64,000 nt of DNA from Datisca glomerata. Its lineage: Eukaryota; Streptophyta; Magnoliopsida; Cucurbitales; Datiscaceae. Below are positions 11,342 through 24,261 of the stretch, piece by piece. Under the pieces are notes generated by a model, which had not been told where the DNA came from, ran no database searches, and saw nothing but the letters and a program-made list of their open reading frames with translations. The DNA lies in NCBI GenBank assembly GCA_003255025.1, contig QANY01009354.1:1-64000 (forward strand). Reading direction: 5' to 3'. Made by a program: the position numbers and the translations under genes. Position 1 is the first letter of the stretch. The number at the start of each line of letters is the position of its first letter.

Positions 11342-13923
11342 TCAAACCTGAATTCGATTGACAATTCCCATTACATAACAGATGTCTAGTCTTGTATACA
11401 ACATGGCATGAATGAGACAATCAAAAGTTAAAGCATAAGAAACTTTTCTCATATTCTCTTCCTCTTGAGATGTCTTAAAATATTGCTCATTGGAGAGGAT
11501 AATTCCATGTTTGATAGGTAGTTGACCTTTTTTGGAATTCTCCATAGAGAATCTCTCCAAAACCTTAGCGTTATAAGATGTCTGAGAAACTGCCAAGGGC
11601 TTGTTCTTTGAGTCCTTAAGATTTGGATGCCTAGAACATAACTCGTCTCTTCCAAATATTTCGCTTGGAATTTCTAAGCTAACCACTTATTTACCTTTGA
11701 TAAAGTTTCTACATCATTCTCAATGAGTAGAATATTGTCAACATAAAGAACTAAGAAAACCACTATCTTATATTTGATGTATTTATAAACACAAGCTTCA
11801 TCAACATATTGCTCGAAGCTATAATCCATAAATAAATTTAAGCAACTTGCATACTTTCTGATCTTGCCCCCTTTTTACGAACCCTTTCTGGTTGCATCAT
11901 ATATATGTTTTCTTTAAGAGAGCCATTGAAAAAAGCTGTCTTGACGTCCTTTTGTCATATTTCATAGTCCAAACTAGCAGAAATAGACAAAAAGATGCGA
12001 ATGGATTTGAACATGGCAATAGGGGAGGATGTCTCTTTATAATCGACTCATTCCTTTTATTTATAGCCCTTGGCTACCAGCAGTGCCTTGAAAGTCACTA
12101 CTTTCCCATCTGCACCTCTTTTCTTCTTGAAGATCCATTTTACATCTGATGAGCCTGACATCTTCAGGAGGATCTACAAGTTCCTAGACAGAATTGGAAT
12201 ACATCAATTTCATTTCTTGGTTCATGGCATCTTGTCATTTCTCCTATTCAGGATCATCCATAGCTTTCAGTGTCAGATACTAGGACATGTGCCTCTAGTT
12301 CATAGTGAATAGGTTGTTTTACAACCCTCCCACTACGACTTTGCAAGAACTGTGGTTTCTTGGGTTTGTCATTTATCAGTTGATAATGAAGGTGGTCTAA
12401 TCTGATCAGGCGTTAATTACTTGAGAACTACTTTGCTCAAATCCAAAAAAGGTCAAGGAAGGTGGCATTTGTCGTTACAAATACCTTTTGATCCTTATGA
12501 CTATAAAAGTACCCACCACAGTCTCTGAAGCATAGCCAACAAATATGCATACTTCAGACTTTGAGTCTAACTTTCCAGTCTTGGGTCTAATAACGTGAGC
12601 TGGACACCCCCATATAAACGAAAATGACACAAACTGGGTTTGGAGCCATTTCATAACTCTTAAGGTGTCTTGCTTACAGACTTAGAATGCACTACATTTA
12701 AAATGTATGTTGTCGTGTGTAATGCATATCCAAAAAATGTAAGTGGTAGTGTTGAATAGCTTAATATCGACCTAACCATATCTAATAAGGTTCAGTTTCT
12801 CCTTTCTGAAATACCATATTGTTGTGGTGTTTCAGGTGCTGTGAGTTGGGATATGATTCCATACTCCAACAAGTAATCATTGAATTCTAAATTCAAGTAT
12901 ACACCACCTCGATCTGATCGAAGATTTTTCAATGATTTACCTAATTGCTTTTCAACTTCAGTTTTGAAGTCTTTAAACTTTAATGCATTAAGTAAGTATA
13001 ACCATATCTAGAGCAATCTTTAATAAAAGTGAAAAATACTCATACACACCTCTAGCTTGTACATTGATCGGTCCAAAGATATCACTATGCATTAGCTCAA
13101 GTGGTTCATTGGCTCTTTGGCCATTTCTAGTGAAAGGTCTCTTGGTCATTCCCTTTAGAGAGAATTCACAAATAGGAAGAGTTACAACTTGTAGTTCTCT
13201 CAAAGCACCATGATTTGTTAACCTATCTAGATTAATATGTCCCAACCTAAGATGCCAAAAATATGTGTTATCATCATCATGAGAAACTCTTTGTCGTTTG
13301 TTACTTTTAATAATTTAATACGCGTTCAGTCGGTTTAAGCATATACAGTCCGTTCGATGATTTTGCATAACAAATATTGAATCCATTCTTAAAAAAAGTA
13401 AACTCATTATTAATTAAAGAAACTTCAAAAAAATTGTTCATGCAGTAACGAAAGAGAAATTAAATTTCTTGAAAATCCAGGAATATAAGAAATATCGTTC
13501 AAAACTAAATAATTATTTCTAAAATTAAGGCGGATTGTCCCCAGCTTTCGCTGATACGAGCGCACCACTGTCGATTCTCTTAATGACATCGCCTGTAGCC
13601 AGTTCCATTGACGAATCAAGCATCTGCAAAGAATAACATACATGGTTAGTGGCTTCTGAATCCAGTATCTAGAATGACAAATCATATTCCACTAAACAAG
13701 TTTCAAGTGCAAGTACATAATATTTACCTTTCTTTTTCAGCTCAAAGAGATACTTATTACAGTTTCTCTTCCATTGACCTTCAGCCCCATAATGAAACAT
13801 TTTCGTGCTAGTTCGTTGTCAAGTAAAAGATAATAGATAGAGTTATGATTATCATAAAACTCGCAGTAATAATGTAAGTTGGTAACAAAGTTTCTGCGAA
13901 ACTTCCCTATATGTGACAACACA
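11342..13923 (-). pseudogene. Dead Ty1-copia gag-pol
   Basis: Minus-strand copia domains occur in the normal order with many frameshifts. A zinc knuckle lies at about 13760-13803, with one cysteine replaced by tyrosine (KCFHYGAEG). The protease is at 13425-13690; its active-site triad DSG reads DSE at 13654-13662. The GAG-pre-integrase/integrase region is at 12988-13260 (GHINLDRL, MTKRPFT, EPLELMHSDIFGP). The integrase core is at about 12800-12940 (SDRGGVYL, SQLTAPETPQQYG, SERRN). Reverse transcriptase is at 11342-11900, where the catalytic YVDD reads YVDN at 11734-11745. RNase H and the 3' LTR are missing; the sequence stops at a junction with gypsy gag near 11340. The zinc, protease and polymerase lesions show it is not functional. 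Confidence 0.85.
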
Positions 13924-14326
13924 TAGCATAACCCAGACGTCCACCGTCAGAACCGATTTTTCTAGTGGCGTTACCGCCGCTAGATTACCGGCGGCGCCAA
14001 TGTCAGAATCCCCGAGAATTTCTATTTTTGTCTTTTCCTCCTCCTCCGTCTCGTGCGCCGGAATTCCCTAAGAATTCCTCGTGAATACTTACGATATAAT
14101 ATTAAAAATAAAATTACAAAAATTCCTATGCCTAAAATCGGCTTACACAAGCTCTAAGAAAAAATTAAAGAACAAAGCATAACCCAATGATCGCCATACA
14201 ATTAACGATCCTTTATTTAACCATACATTAAAAAAAACAAATCATCCATTTATTCACATATATCAAAATATATTATGAAAAATGTAAGTACACTCACATA
14301 ATATTTAATATACAAATATATAATGA
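13924..14326 (-). other. Leader and residual gag region of the copia element
   Basis: Lies between primer-binding site and zinc knuckle. It is too short for a full copia gag, so most of gag has been deleted. It includes a GC-rich patch (13960-14060). Confidence 0.5.
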
Positions 14327-14340
14327 CCACTCTGATACCA
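14327..14340 (-). other. Primer-binding site of the copia element
   Basis: On the minus strand it reads TGGTATCAGAGTGG, matching the 3' end of plant initiator methionine tRNA. It starts two bases from the LTR end, the usual arrangement for reverse-transcription priming in copia elements. Confidence 0.85.
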
Positions 14341-14342
14341 AA

Positions 14343-15389
14343 TGTTAAAAAACGCGGCAGATGCGTGGTGGGTTTTAAAAATTTACTAAAAATGAATCGT
14401 ATATTTTTTCGATAAAACAAAACAAGGCAGTTTCCAAAATAAAAACTTTTATTGAAAAGTCTTTTCGATCACGATCCATTATATAATTATATATTAAACC
14501 TAAGACATACATGTATAGGAATCATACACCTCTTGTAGTCTATATCAAGCGCATTCGTAAACCAATGATCATGCGTTCCCACGAACAACGGACTTTGAGA
14601 TCCGCACCAAGATCTTCCAAGCCAATCATCAAACGCACTAGGTCGTGTGTGAGCACGTAGAATAATCAAAGACACTTTTACGTCTCTAGATGTACTCAAC
14701 ACAAGAGATATATAGATTTACTGAAAATGATTAATTTTTGTGAGACAATCCTCTAAGAGAATACGATGATTATTCTCACACTACTTTTTGATTAAATTTT
14801 TAATCACAAATAAAATTCACCTTGATATCAATTATATTCTTCACCCTCTATCAACACTGATGCCAATAGAATAATATCTATATATTTTTTAGATAATGAT
14901 ATATCAGTTTTTAGGGATAACCTGAAAATAACATTTAATTTTAAAATTACTATTGCATCGGGACCCGTTTGTAATTTGTGCACAACTGCAGTGCACACGG
15001 CACTGCAGTTGCCGTGAGCTATCACAGTGCCTCACGGCACTGTGTGCCACTGCACTACTGTAGTGTCGTATGGTACTACAATATTATACCCCCACTACTG
15101 CAGTGCCACGTGGCAATATAGTAGTTCATGTCAATCTTTGATTCTCAATCAGTGATTGATACGTGACAATTATTAAAAATTAAATATTTATTTTAATCAG
15201 ATAAATATCTGGATATCAGTTAATTCAAAATTAACATATATAATTATCCCTATCAACTAACTTATATGTTAATTCACAAATAACAGATTTAGTTGATTCA
15301 ATTATCTAATAATAATTTATAATTATCTAATTTCATAAATTAGATATTTTATCTCACTTATCGATAATTAAAAAACTAATCAATATAAT

Positions 15390-15424
<35 letters not shown>

Positions 15425-16533
15425 AATTTCTGAAATTTATATATAAATAATTCAATTAATTAATTCTTAATTAATTAATCATACATAATTATCTCATAAT
15501 TATGTACTTTCCCCAGAATAATTTTTTTTACAAGTCAGTCATTTTCTTATGTCCTGAAATATTCACGCGTAGTATAGAAGTCACTTGGACACCATGAACC
15601 TATAATTTTAAATTTCAATAAACTAGATTATCATTTAAGATCTTTAATTAAATAATCTTATTTATTAATTCTATTATAAATATGGAATTGCACTCTTAAA
15701 GATTATAGAATGTATTTATAGAGTATTCTCATGTAGTTCATTGATATAATCATTTCACGTAGTTCTGTCCTTCAATTATTGGTTCGTAAATTAAAACTGG
15801 TCAAAATTACTAGTTTACCTTTCTAATTATTACCCTTCATCCTTAAGTACCAATAATTCACTAATGAATGACTAATTTATAATCATATTATAAATATGAG
15901 CTCAATAATCATTCAATTTCATAATTAACATTTAAGAGAACCAATATACGATCCGTTAGGAAAGTTTGGATTCCAAATCTTGTTAGATCATGTTCCCAAC
16001 TATCTATATAACTGAATCTTCAAAACAAAAGTCACTAACCTGTTTTCAAACAAACCTTAACGAGTGAATTTAAAAATCCAGTAGACATGTGTAGGAGTTC
16101 ATGACTACTCAGGATTCAGACTGATCTACATATGATCATCATATTGACGTGTTTTAAATCTTTATGATAAACAGTACAAAGATATTAATTTACATCGATC
16201 CTATCATATATAATCTTATATAAAGTACATTCACTATGATATCTATCCACATTAATGATCCAGATCTAGATCACATGCATTCATAATGTTAGTGAACCGT
16301 AGTAGCAACCATTCATTAAAGATTTCATACTTTAATATGTTGCTAAATTTTTTATTCATTATCTATGATATTAATTTTCTCGTACTAATACAAAATCATA
16401 GTCTCATTAATGAGTATAGAATTTTCACATATTTATATAAATTATTCAACAATAATTTAAAAGAAAAATATAATTTCATTAAATTTCATATTAAAATGTC
16501 AATACACATATTTTAAGGGCATAACCCCCAACA
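14343..16533 (-). repeat. Ty1-copia 5' LTR, 2.19 kb
   Basis: On the minus strand it begins TGTTGGGGGTTATG and ends in AACA just before the primer-binding site, giving TG...CA termini. It is homologous along its length to the oppositely oriented LTR at 61457-63677, including a shared (AT)n(GT)n tract (15390-15424) and palindromic CACTGCAGTGC-like blocks (about 14985-15110). Open frames inside are meaningless. Confidence 0.85.
15390..15424. repeat. (AT)n(GT)n microsatellite inside the LTR
   Basis: About five AT units followed by twelve GT units. The matching (TA)n(CA)n tract sits at the equivalent place of the solo LTR. Confidence 0.95.
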
Positions 16534-18431
16534 TCCTTTTCATTTATAGTTCATGGGAATCAAGCTTCACAAAAGCGTGATTGATTCGCCTTATAGTTTT
16601 TAGTAAAACACTTTTCAGTCTCTGTAATGAACTCTTTGGTATTGGTTATCTCTTTAGATATTGCACTCCTGAATGCCTCCAGAATGCCATACTTTATGAT
16701 CATCAGACTCATGCGGTTTGAGTGATCCTACCTGTCAAAGTTTTTCCTAGCATTAGAAGAACTTTCATCTGTAAGAGGGGTGGGTTCATCCGTCCTGAGT
16801 GCAAGGTCCAGATCCATGCAACAAAAAACAATCCACATGTTTTCTTTCCAATCCTTAAAGTTGATCCAGATCAAAATGAGAATGTTGTTGAGGTTGGCAG
16901 ATACCGTAGTCACATTAGCTGAAAGCAGAATAAAAGAATTATCCAAATATGCTTATATAAAAAAACTAACCATAGTATTCAATAAATTCAAATAATTGGT
17001 TATAGTCATTTTTCAAGATACCTAACACAACATTAATATCAAAACTTTAGACTAATATTAATTGTAAATGGTATTTTTTGTTGTAATGATCAAACACTGA
17101 TAATAATTCATATCAAATAATAAATCTAACTTTGGATCGATTTATTATTTACATGAATAATCTTATAATCGTCACGTGTTTAATATTACAGACGTGTGTA
17201 ATTCGGTCAAATATTAACCTTTCTTTGGGTCGGCTAGCACTCGCATGAGTTCACACACACACAAACATCAAATATCCTCATGAATGATCTACACAAGAGA
17301 GGTCACTTTGATGACATCTTATTTCAATTAACTAATTCGGAATGTTGGATAACCATAATTAATCTATAAATCAATTCAATTTTTTAAATGCTTTAGCAGT
17401 GCTACAGTAGCGTACCTGTGAAGGAGGGAGTAGAAATTCCAAAGTTTCTGTATGGTACCGTAAGATAGAAAAAAATCTGTTCCGGTACAGTACCAAGTAC
17501 GAATAATTGGCTTGAACGGTACTGGTACCACAAAGCAGGGAATAATTTTCCTGCATCTGTACCGTATCGCATTGCACTCCATGGCTTTCACGCCATTTTT
17601 TTAATTTATTTAAATACTTGATTTTACCACATAAAATCATCAAAACTTAACTTGGATAGGCAATTCACATAAAATAATCGTACTTAGGTATTAATCATTT
17701 ATAAAAAATATGAAAAGATCAAAAATTTTAAATTCTTAGATTTATTGAACCCTAATTTTAGATTTTTCTTAAATTTATAAATTTCAATTTCTCTCAAAGA
17801 ATTCAATAATGAGAGGTTTTGATCTCACTTGTTGAGTTTGAAATTAAAACTAACTAAACATGCCATAAACTATAAATCATCAGATCTGTATGTTTTTATA
17901 AAATTATTCAAACCCTAATCTTAGATATATATTCTATTTTAGTTTCAATGAAAAAATGATGACGAACTTAATTGCGAAAGATTTATCTGATTTCATGATA
18001 ATTGAATAGTAAATTGATGAATAAAATTTTTTAAATTGACACAAGTTCTTGAGTTGTTCTCCATAATTCTTTCTTAAATGACTAGAGATATCAGTTAAAA
18101 AAAGCTGGTTTGTTTGATAATTTGAAACCATTACCCTTATAAATAATTATGCAATTAATGATGCAATTAATGATGATATCTCTAATTTGATCCTTTAATA
18201 AAATAAAATATCATTTATAATATCTAGACATTAATTCTATGATAATTATATTAATAAATTTTAAAATTTTAATTTTTTAATTAAATCATTTTAATTAGAC
18301 ATACAACCATAACACTAACACATTTAATTTAACTTATTCACCAAATTTTTTTCACACCATCCTCTTTGAAGACAGTCCACGTCAGTAAGCATTTCTTCTT
18401 TGGAGTTTCGGAAAGCTCTCAAAGGAAAGAA
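16534..18431. other. Intergenic DNA and promoter of the coiled-coil gene
   Basis: No gene seen. It holds a cluster of GGTAC/GTACC palindromes at about 17450-17570 and AT-rich sequence after that. The last 80 bases before 18432 would be the leader. The open frames at 16722-16995 overlap on both strands and have no domain. Confidence 0.5.
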
Positions 18432-21400
18432 ATGGCGGTTCACCGGTTTCTGTTTCCATTTTTCTTCTTTGCTGCCGCGTATTCACCAATGTCCACTCTT
18501 TCCGACTCCTCATGGTCAGCCGAACCTTCCGATTCCGGATTGATGAACGAATTGGAGGCCGTCAAGCAAAAGATTTCTCACTTAGGTGACGTTACGAATC
18601 GGTCAGCTAATCTTGTGAGAGAATTTTTATAATTTTAGCTCAATACCGAGCTTGAGCCATATGTCTGAGTTCTTATTGAGCTATGGCAGTTTTGTTCTTG
18701 CTTCCATTTTGTTACATTGACTACAGAAATTAATTGCAGATTTAGTCATGGTAAATTGCACGCGAGATCTAAACCTAAAGAGCAATTATCTCAAAGAGCT
18801 TGAGAAGCAAATTGAGGAGATGCCCTATAGGACTAAATATCTGGAATCTGTTCTTCACAATACGAAGGTTTGTTTCTCACTTTTTTGGTGTATATTGTTA
18901 TGATCATATCTCAGATTCTTACCTTTCATTTTTATTTCGCTGACGACCATCTCTGTTATTTTTTGTTTTAATATATTTAGGGTATACAATCTCTGTTGCA
19001 CTCCCAAGCATGACTATTTAAACTCTCTCTGATATGTACCCAATCAATGGTGTTTTGGTGTTTTCAGGCTTAGAGATGGGCTGTCAGTTGATCATTATTA
19101 CAAAGTGTTTCTTGCCTTACAAGTTTGAGATTCTGATGAGTTGAGCTTTTATTTTCAGGATCATTCGTCGCCTGCGGACAACAGACTTGCTGCTTTAGAA
19201 GAAGAGGTTTCTGTTTGTTTTATTTTAATTACATTTCTCTTTTAGTACTATTTTCTCGAATCTCACAAGTGAATCTTTTTTATGGCCCTATCTTTGAAAT
19301 TTTAACTGATATGATTAGTAGCATTGGGGATGCTTAGGTGCGACTTCTTTGGGCTGCTTTGAGAAGGAACAACTTTGATCTTCATAATCTCCAATATAAA
19401 GCAGATGATGCTGAGGAAAGACTGGAGGCAGTTACTTCAGAAGTCAAGAAGGTTTAGTGTTTACTGGCACATCTGTTCATAGTTGGTCTTTTTCTTATTG
19501 ATGTATTGGCTGTTGAAATTAATGGACCTTGTATGAGGGGCTGCAGATTTGATTGAAGTTTGAATTCATTTTGAAAGGGGCTTGACTATAGACATACCGC
19601 TCTCACTTTCCTATTTTAAAGATTCGAGAAACAAGTCCCAGTCCAAAGCATTTTAATGTTGTCTAAGATCTTTTTCGGCAAGATATCTGTTGAATTCCTC
19701 GTTCGGAGAGTGAGTGATAATGCAAAACTTTGAAACTTAACATGATTATGAAAAGAAAAAAAAGAACAAAAATATATACCAGAAGTGTCAAAGTTGCAGT
19801 ATAGCTTCTTGTAACAGTCTGTTGAAGATTACCATTGGATTGACTGCCCTTGCAAACGGTGTAGGCATTGAACAAGAAAATAACAGTTATTGCAATTGGC
19901 AGTAGAATCCTTCACCAACTAGGTAATAGACTCTGGCTTTGTAGCCAAACGATAGAACAAAAATTAAACAAAAGAGGGCAATTGACCAATATACAGTCTT
20001 TCATGTTGGCTAATGCTTACCTGTCACTGATTGATTTTTTCTCAACAGCTCCTTCAACATTGTTGTGTAAAGAAATGAACAAGTTATAAATGGTCTTTAT
20101 TATCATGTACGTCCCTATCTGGTTTTCAGCTTCTTCATCTTGTCCCTATGCATGATATGGTATTTCTTGAAGGTGCATCTGTTGTGAGTATCAACTTTGT
20201 TTATGAGATGCTCTACGGTCTCAAGCACTAATTGGGATTTGTATATGCTGAGTGACTCCTTGATCAGCTAACCCCTGAAATCCGTTGAATTACAGAAAAT
20301 ATCATGAAGATTAGAAGAATTACTTTGCGGCTGTATATTAGTGAATGTATTCATTTGATGTTAATAGCTTTTAGCCAGCTCATGTAATTTCTGTTTCGTT
20401 TTTCATAAAGTTATGTTATGAAGAAAAATATTGCTTCTCTTAGATTTTGGGAGTATTTTTACGTGTTCTTTTAAAATCTTGTGCTTAAATTTAAAGTTAA
20501 CCAAACAATGTGGCACATACACTTGTTCTGACACATAGGGCTAACGTGGTGTATTTTTTAGGGCGACATTCTTGATAACATGTTTGTGGGTAATTGTGTT
20601 TGCTTTGACTTTTTTATTTCAGATGACTGACATTGTAAACGAACAGTGGATTCAGATTCAGCATCTTGAGCAGGCTGTTCAAATGGCAGAAGTATGTTAA
20701 CCTACTAACCACTAAGAGTCTTTCCACTCAAGTGACAAACATCTATGTTTTAAGAAACTGAAACGTGGTAGTAATCTAAAGTTTCTTTTGAATAATAATA
20801 GATGAGGGCTCGCAAAGCTCGAAAGCAAGTGAACTCAAGAAAATGCACACTTTTGAAGGTAATATTATGTGTTAATTTCGTAATGATAGGTTAACAGTAG
20901 CATTATTTTAGTTCAATTCAAAATTCTAACAGTGTCGGAACCATTGCTTATAGTTTATGAACAGAGTTTTTGATGATCTTCGGCATCCATACGAGATCTT
21001 GGATCTGATTTTACTTGGAAAAACACGTATGTTGAGCTCCATAGTCTCTCATGCTCTTAATCAGATTGAAAGAGTCTTCAAGGCAGTTCAAGAGTATCAC
21101 CATGAGGTGTGTCTCGAATATTTATTATTAGTTAAATGCATAGCAGCTATTTGGAAAAAACAATGTATGATTGATTATGTTAAAGAAATACTTGATCTTT
21201 TTTCTTGGTGCACAATGTTTCAAAAGTGGTACTTTTTACACAGTTACAAAAATTGATCAAACAAGAAATGGAAAGATATGAATATACTGCACCTCTTGCA
21301 GACAAGGAAGTGGTTTTCTTGGTCGTAAGTTGCCAGTATTTTATACCATGTTCAGTTTTTTCTTACAATATTCTTACTCTGTAAAACTTATGCCATTAGC

Positions 21401-21490
21401 ATTTTCTGTTGTATCTTGTAGGCTTCTGCTCTAGTTATATTCCCTATTATGGGAGCATGGGTGTTACTTTACCACAATTTAGCTAGTTGA
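18432..21490 (+). CDS. Coiled-coil protein with C-terminal hydrophobic tail, nine exons
   Basis: Exons: 18432-18614, 18727-18867, 19159-19206, 19338-19451, 20623-20691, 20802-20858, 20954-21106, 21244-21324 and 21422-21490. All have GT-AG borders and all introns are phase 0; the product is 304 residues. The ATG in gaaATGGcg is preferred; a second in-frame ATG lies 19 codons in. The body is mostly helical and charged (LKELEKQIEEM, RLAALEEE, DDAEERLEAVTSEVKK, QIQHLEQAVQMAE), suggesting a coiled coil. The last 25 residues hold a hydrophobic stretch (VVFLVASALVIFPIMGAWVLLY), so it may be tail-anchored in a membrane, coiled coil facing the cytosol (inference). I recognise it as a conserved plant type often labelled myosin- or kinesin-like, but no motor domain is present. 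Its 3' flank is duplicated at the window start. Confidence 0.82.
19452..20622 (+). other. Long intron 4 of the coiled-coil gene
   Basis: A 1.17-kb phase-0 GT-AG intron. Open frames on both strands (19663-20089) have no recognisable domain. Nothing else identified. Confidence 0.7.
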
Positions 21491-21945
21491 AGGAGGCTTT
21501 CTTGGGGAAATAAGAATGGAGTTTACTAATTTCTACAGGGTGTTCTTCAGTCATTTGCTTTTCTAGTTAGAGAACATCTGCGACAGTATTATACTTTCTT
21601 CGCCGATATGATTATACGATTGTAGGTACCGACTTGATCTAATGAAGGGAAAGCTAATTGAGTTACTAAAACATATAGGTTACAGCTTCAGCCTTTGAAT
21701 TCAATTTAGACCATATGTTATGTAGCACAGACATATATGACAATGATTTTGTGAGTTTTTCTAGCATTTTGTTTTACTTTTTATTTTCAGTTCTAATTTC
21801 TTCCATTCTGTTCGTTGCTTTAGATGTGGGTTTACGGTAAAGCCAATTACCTCACCTTGATACTATATACAGTTGAAGGGAGAACATCAGAACAATCACA
21901 TATACTTTTAAATAGATTTGAAGTAAAATTGATAGTTCTTTGTGG
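21491..21945 (+). other. 3' flank of the coiled-coil gene; duplicate copy 2
   Basis: 21491-21581 is unique 3' untranslated-like sequence. 21582-21945 repeats the first 364 bases of the window and is cut off by an N. Confidence 0.85.
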
Positions 21946-21946
21946 N
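21946..21946. other. Single N, probable contig join
   Basis: The ambiguous base lies exactly where the duplicated flank stops and a dispersed repeat begins, so the join may be artificial. Confidence 0.8.
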
Positions 21947-22243
21947 CTTCCTCTCTTGGTATAGCGTAACCTTGTCTTAATCCTACTAGACCACATCCCA
22001 CATGTTGTTCTTAGGCAAGGAAGAGTCTTCAAGCCTTTGTCACTTAGCTCGAAGGCAAGACTTAATACTTAACATACAATCTCAAAATGTGACCATCTTT
22101 ATAGGTCCAGGTGTGGGGCCTTACAAATATATTTGTTATTACCCTACTTTGACCTTATCATGCCACATAGGCGCTATCCAATCCCGTCCTTGATTTCCAC
22201 ATGTATACTCAGACATATCATTCGTGATGAGGTGGTCCAAACT
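21947..22243. repeat. Dispersed repeat shared with 8113-8402
   Basis: Begins cttcctctcttggtatagcg directly after the N and ends at gtgatgaggtggtcc. Probable LTR module of a gypsy-type element. Confidence 0.75.
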
Positions 22244-24261
22244 TTAATTTTATAATTTATTTTTTACTATTTGTATGAAATAAAATTAGGTCAGATAACT
22301 TTGTCTTAAGAATCTTTACTAGTTTTCTCATCAATTTACAGAACTAACGTTGCTCTACAATGAAAAAAGTACTTATGAATAAAAATTTACAGTGTTAGAA
22401 TCACAGAACATATACCGACAAAATATCATTACGATCAATTGAGTTAATAGTCTCGGTTCTAAATTTATCTAAGAATCTTCTGAATCGATTTATTAAATTA
22501 ACATTGCTCTAAAATAAATAAATGAATTAAATCATTTTACTTGTCACATGAGAGTAAAAAAATTTGCAGAGATCAAATTTTAGAACATATAGAAGCAAAA
22601 CATCATTATGGCGGGTTGAATTAACAGTCATAACCCAAGTAGGAAGATTTCATTTTAAGAGAGAACTTTGGATACCAGTTAGCTACCTAACCTAGTGAAG
22701 AATTTCCACAAGGTATAAAATTTGATACCAAACAAAAGGGAAAGTCAAATAACAAAAGAAGCACTTTGAAAAAGCTGAAACTATTTCTCCGTTAATCACG
22801 CCTCAAACCTCAAGAAAAAAGGGAAGAAATTCAAATCAAGAAAAGAAAAGAAAAAGAAAAAAAAACTAATAATCATACACAAACGTTGACAAAAAGTCAC
22901 TATTCCCCATTTGCATTTCATGGTGGATTGTAGAGATTTAATTAATGCCTATAGCCTAAATATATGTAAGATTATCTTTTTAAGAAAAACCAAACTAACT
23001 TGCCTTAAGACAATAGCTAAAGGGTCCTGCCTTGGGTTACTTCATAAAAAGAAAGAAAGAGTGGCCTAAATAATAACTTGTAGTTATATTATGAATTCTC
23101 TTCCCTTAATTTGTGAAAAAATCACTAATTCTTTTGGGCTAAATAATAAACTGTCATCGTAGCTCAATGGCGATGAGGGTACTTTTTTTTACTATCAATC
23201 ATTTGTAAATAAATGACGAATACTTATTTTTTTTATAGTTTAATATATTAATATGAATGAATTATACTGAGATTTTTTCACAACCGAATAAGGTAAGATG
23301 CTCTCTTCACTGATAAATATGAGAGTTTTCTCATCATGCATATGAATTTTAGCATTTCATTTTATTTTGAGAGTTTATTCCTTGAAAAAAGGAAAATTTT
23401 ACAAAACCGTGAAGGTTCATTATAATTTTATCTTGTTGGAGAGATAAATTTATATAGAAGTGAATACATAAAAAATATATTTCATTTATGTCGGATGCAT
23501 CTTATTTTAGGTTTAATGTATGTCATATGAGGTATATTATATCTCCAAAATACCGTACATTTACAGTACTGTAGAAGAACACTGAAAAACAAACACCGTT
23601 TCTATTTATCTTTGTTCAAATATTTGCAAGAGGTTTGGACTAGTCAAGTTGTAGGACTTTTCTGCTTTAGGAAAATCAATATTTGTTTTTCTAAATAGTT
23701 TTGCTTTTGCTTTTCTTTATTTTCATTTTTAGTGACATTTTTCTCTTGAGAGAGTGTATTAGAAGCTTCTATACTTTTCTTTCCCCCCCTCTAAACAGTT
23801 CACTCATGTTCAAAATATGTGAGGGCAAATTTTGCATGTGGGCTCATGCAAGATTCATGCTTTTTGTTCTTTCTTATTTTGGGCATTTGTTAATTACATT
23901 AAGCTAATGACAAAGATTTAAAGGTATTTACCATATAATGTAAAACACTTATTCATTATTCATAGAGGAAGAACTAGAAATTTAGACCAATGAAACTCAT
24001 GTAATAATACTGAAATATATGATTGTACTTTGAACATATGTTTAAGTAGAAATTTGTTAATATTGGTTTAGACTTTAGAGGCTTACTTTGGTGTAATTAG
24101 CTATTAGGTATGACCTAATTAGCTAAGTGATAACTTTTTTTTATAATTAATTAGTTGAGGAATGCAATAGCCTAGAAGATCTAATCACTCTATTGTTTAG
24201 AATTAGTGTTGAGACAACATATAGCATGACAGAAGTTTCTATGTTATAGGTATTTTATGGA
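22244..24261. other. Intergenic, no gene seen
   Basis: AT-rich. It contains a near-perfect 13-bp inverted repeat around 24098-24130 (ttagct-attaggt / acctaattagctaa). A tagctcaatgg motif near 23160 resembles a tRNA A box but has no B box. No supported coding sequence. Confidence 0.55.

Noticed and set aside
14487..15025. Minus-strand open frames inside the copia LTR
   Set aside because: LTR sequence with no domain; frames are short and not shared with the other LTR copy.
23155..23185. tRNA or SINE A-box-like tagctcaatgg
   Set aside because: No B box, no cloverleaf and no terminator at the right distance.
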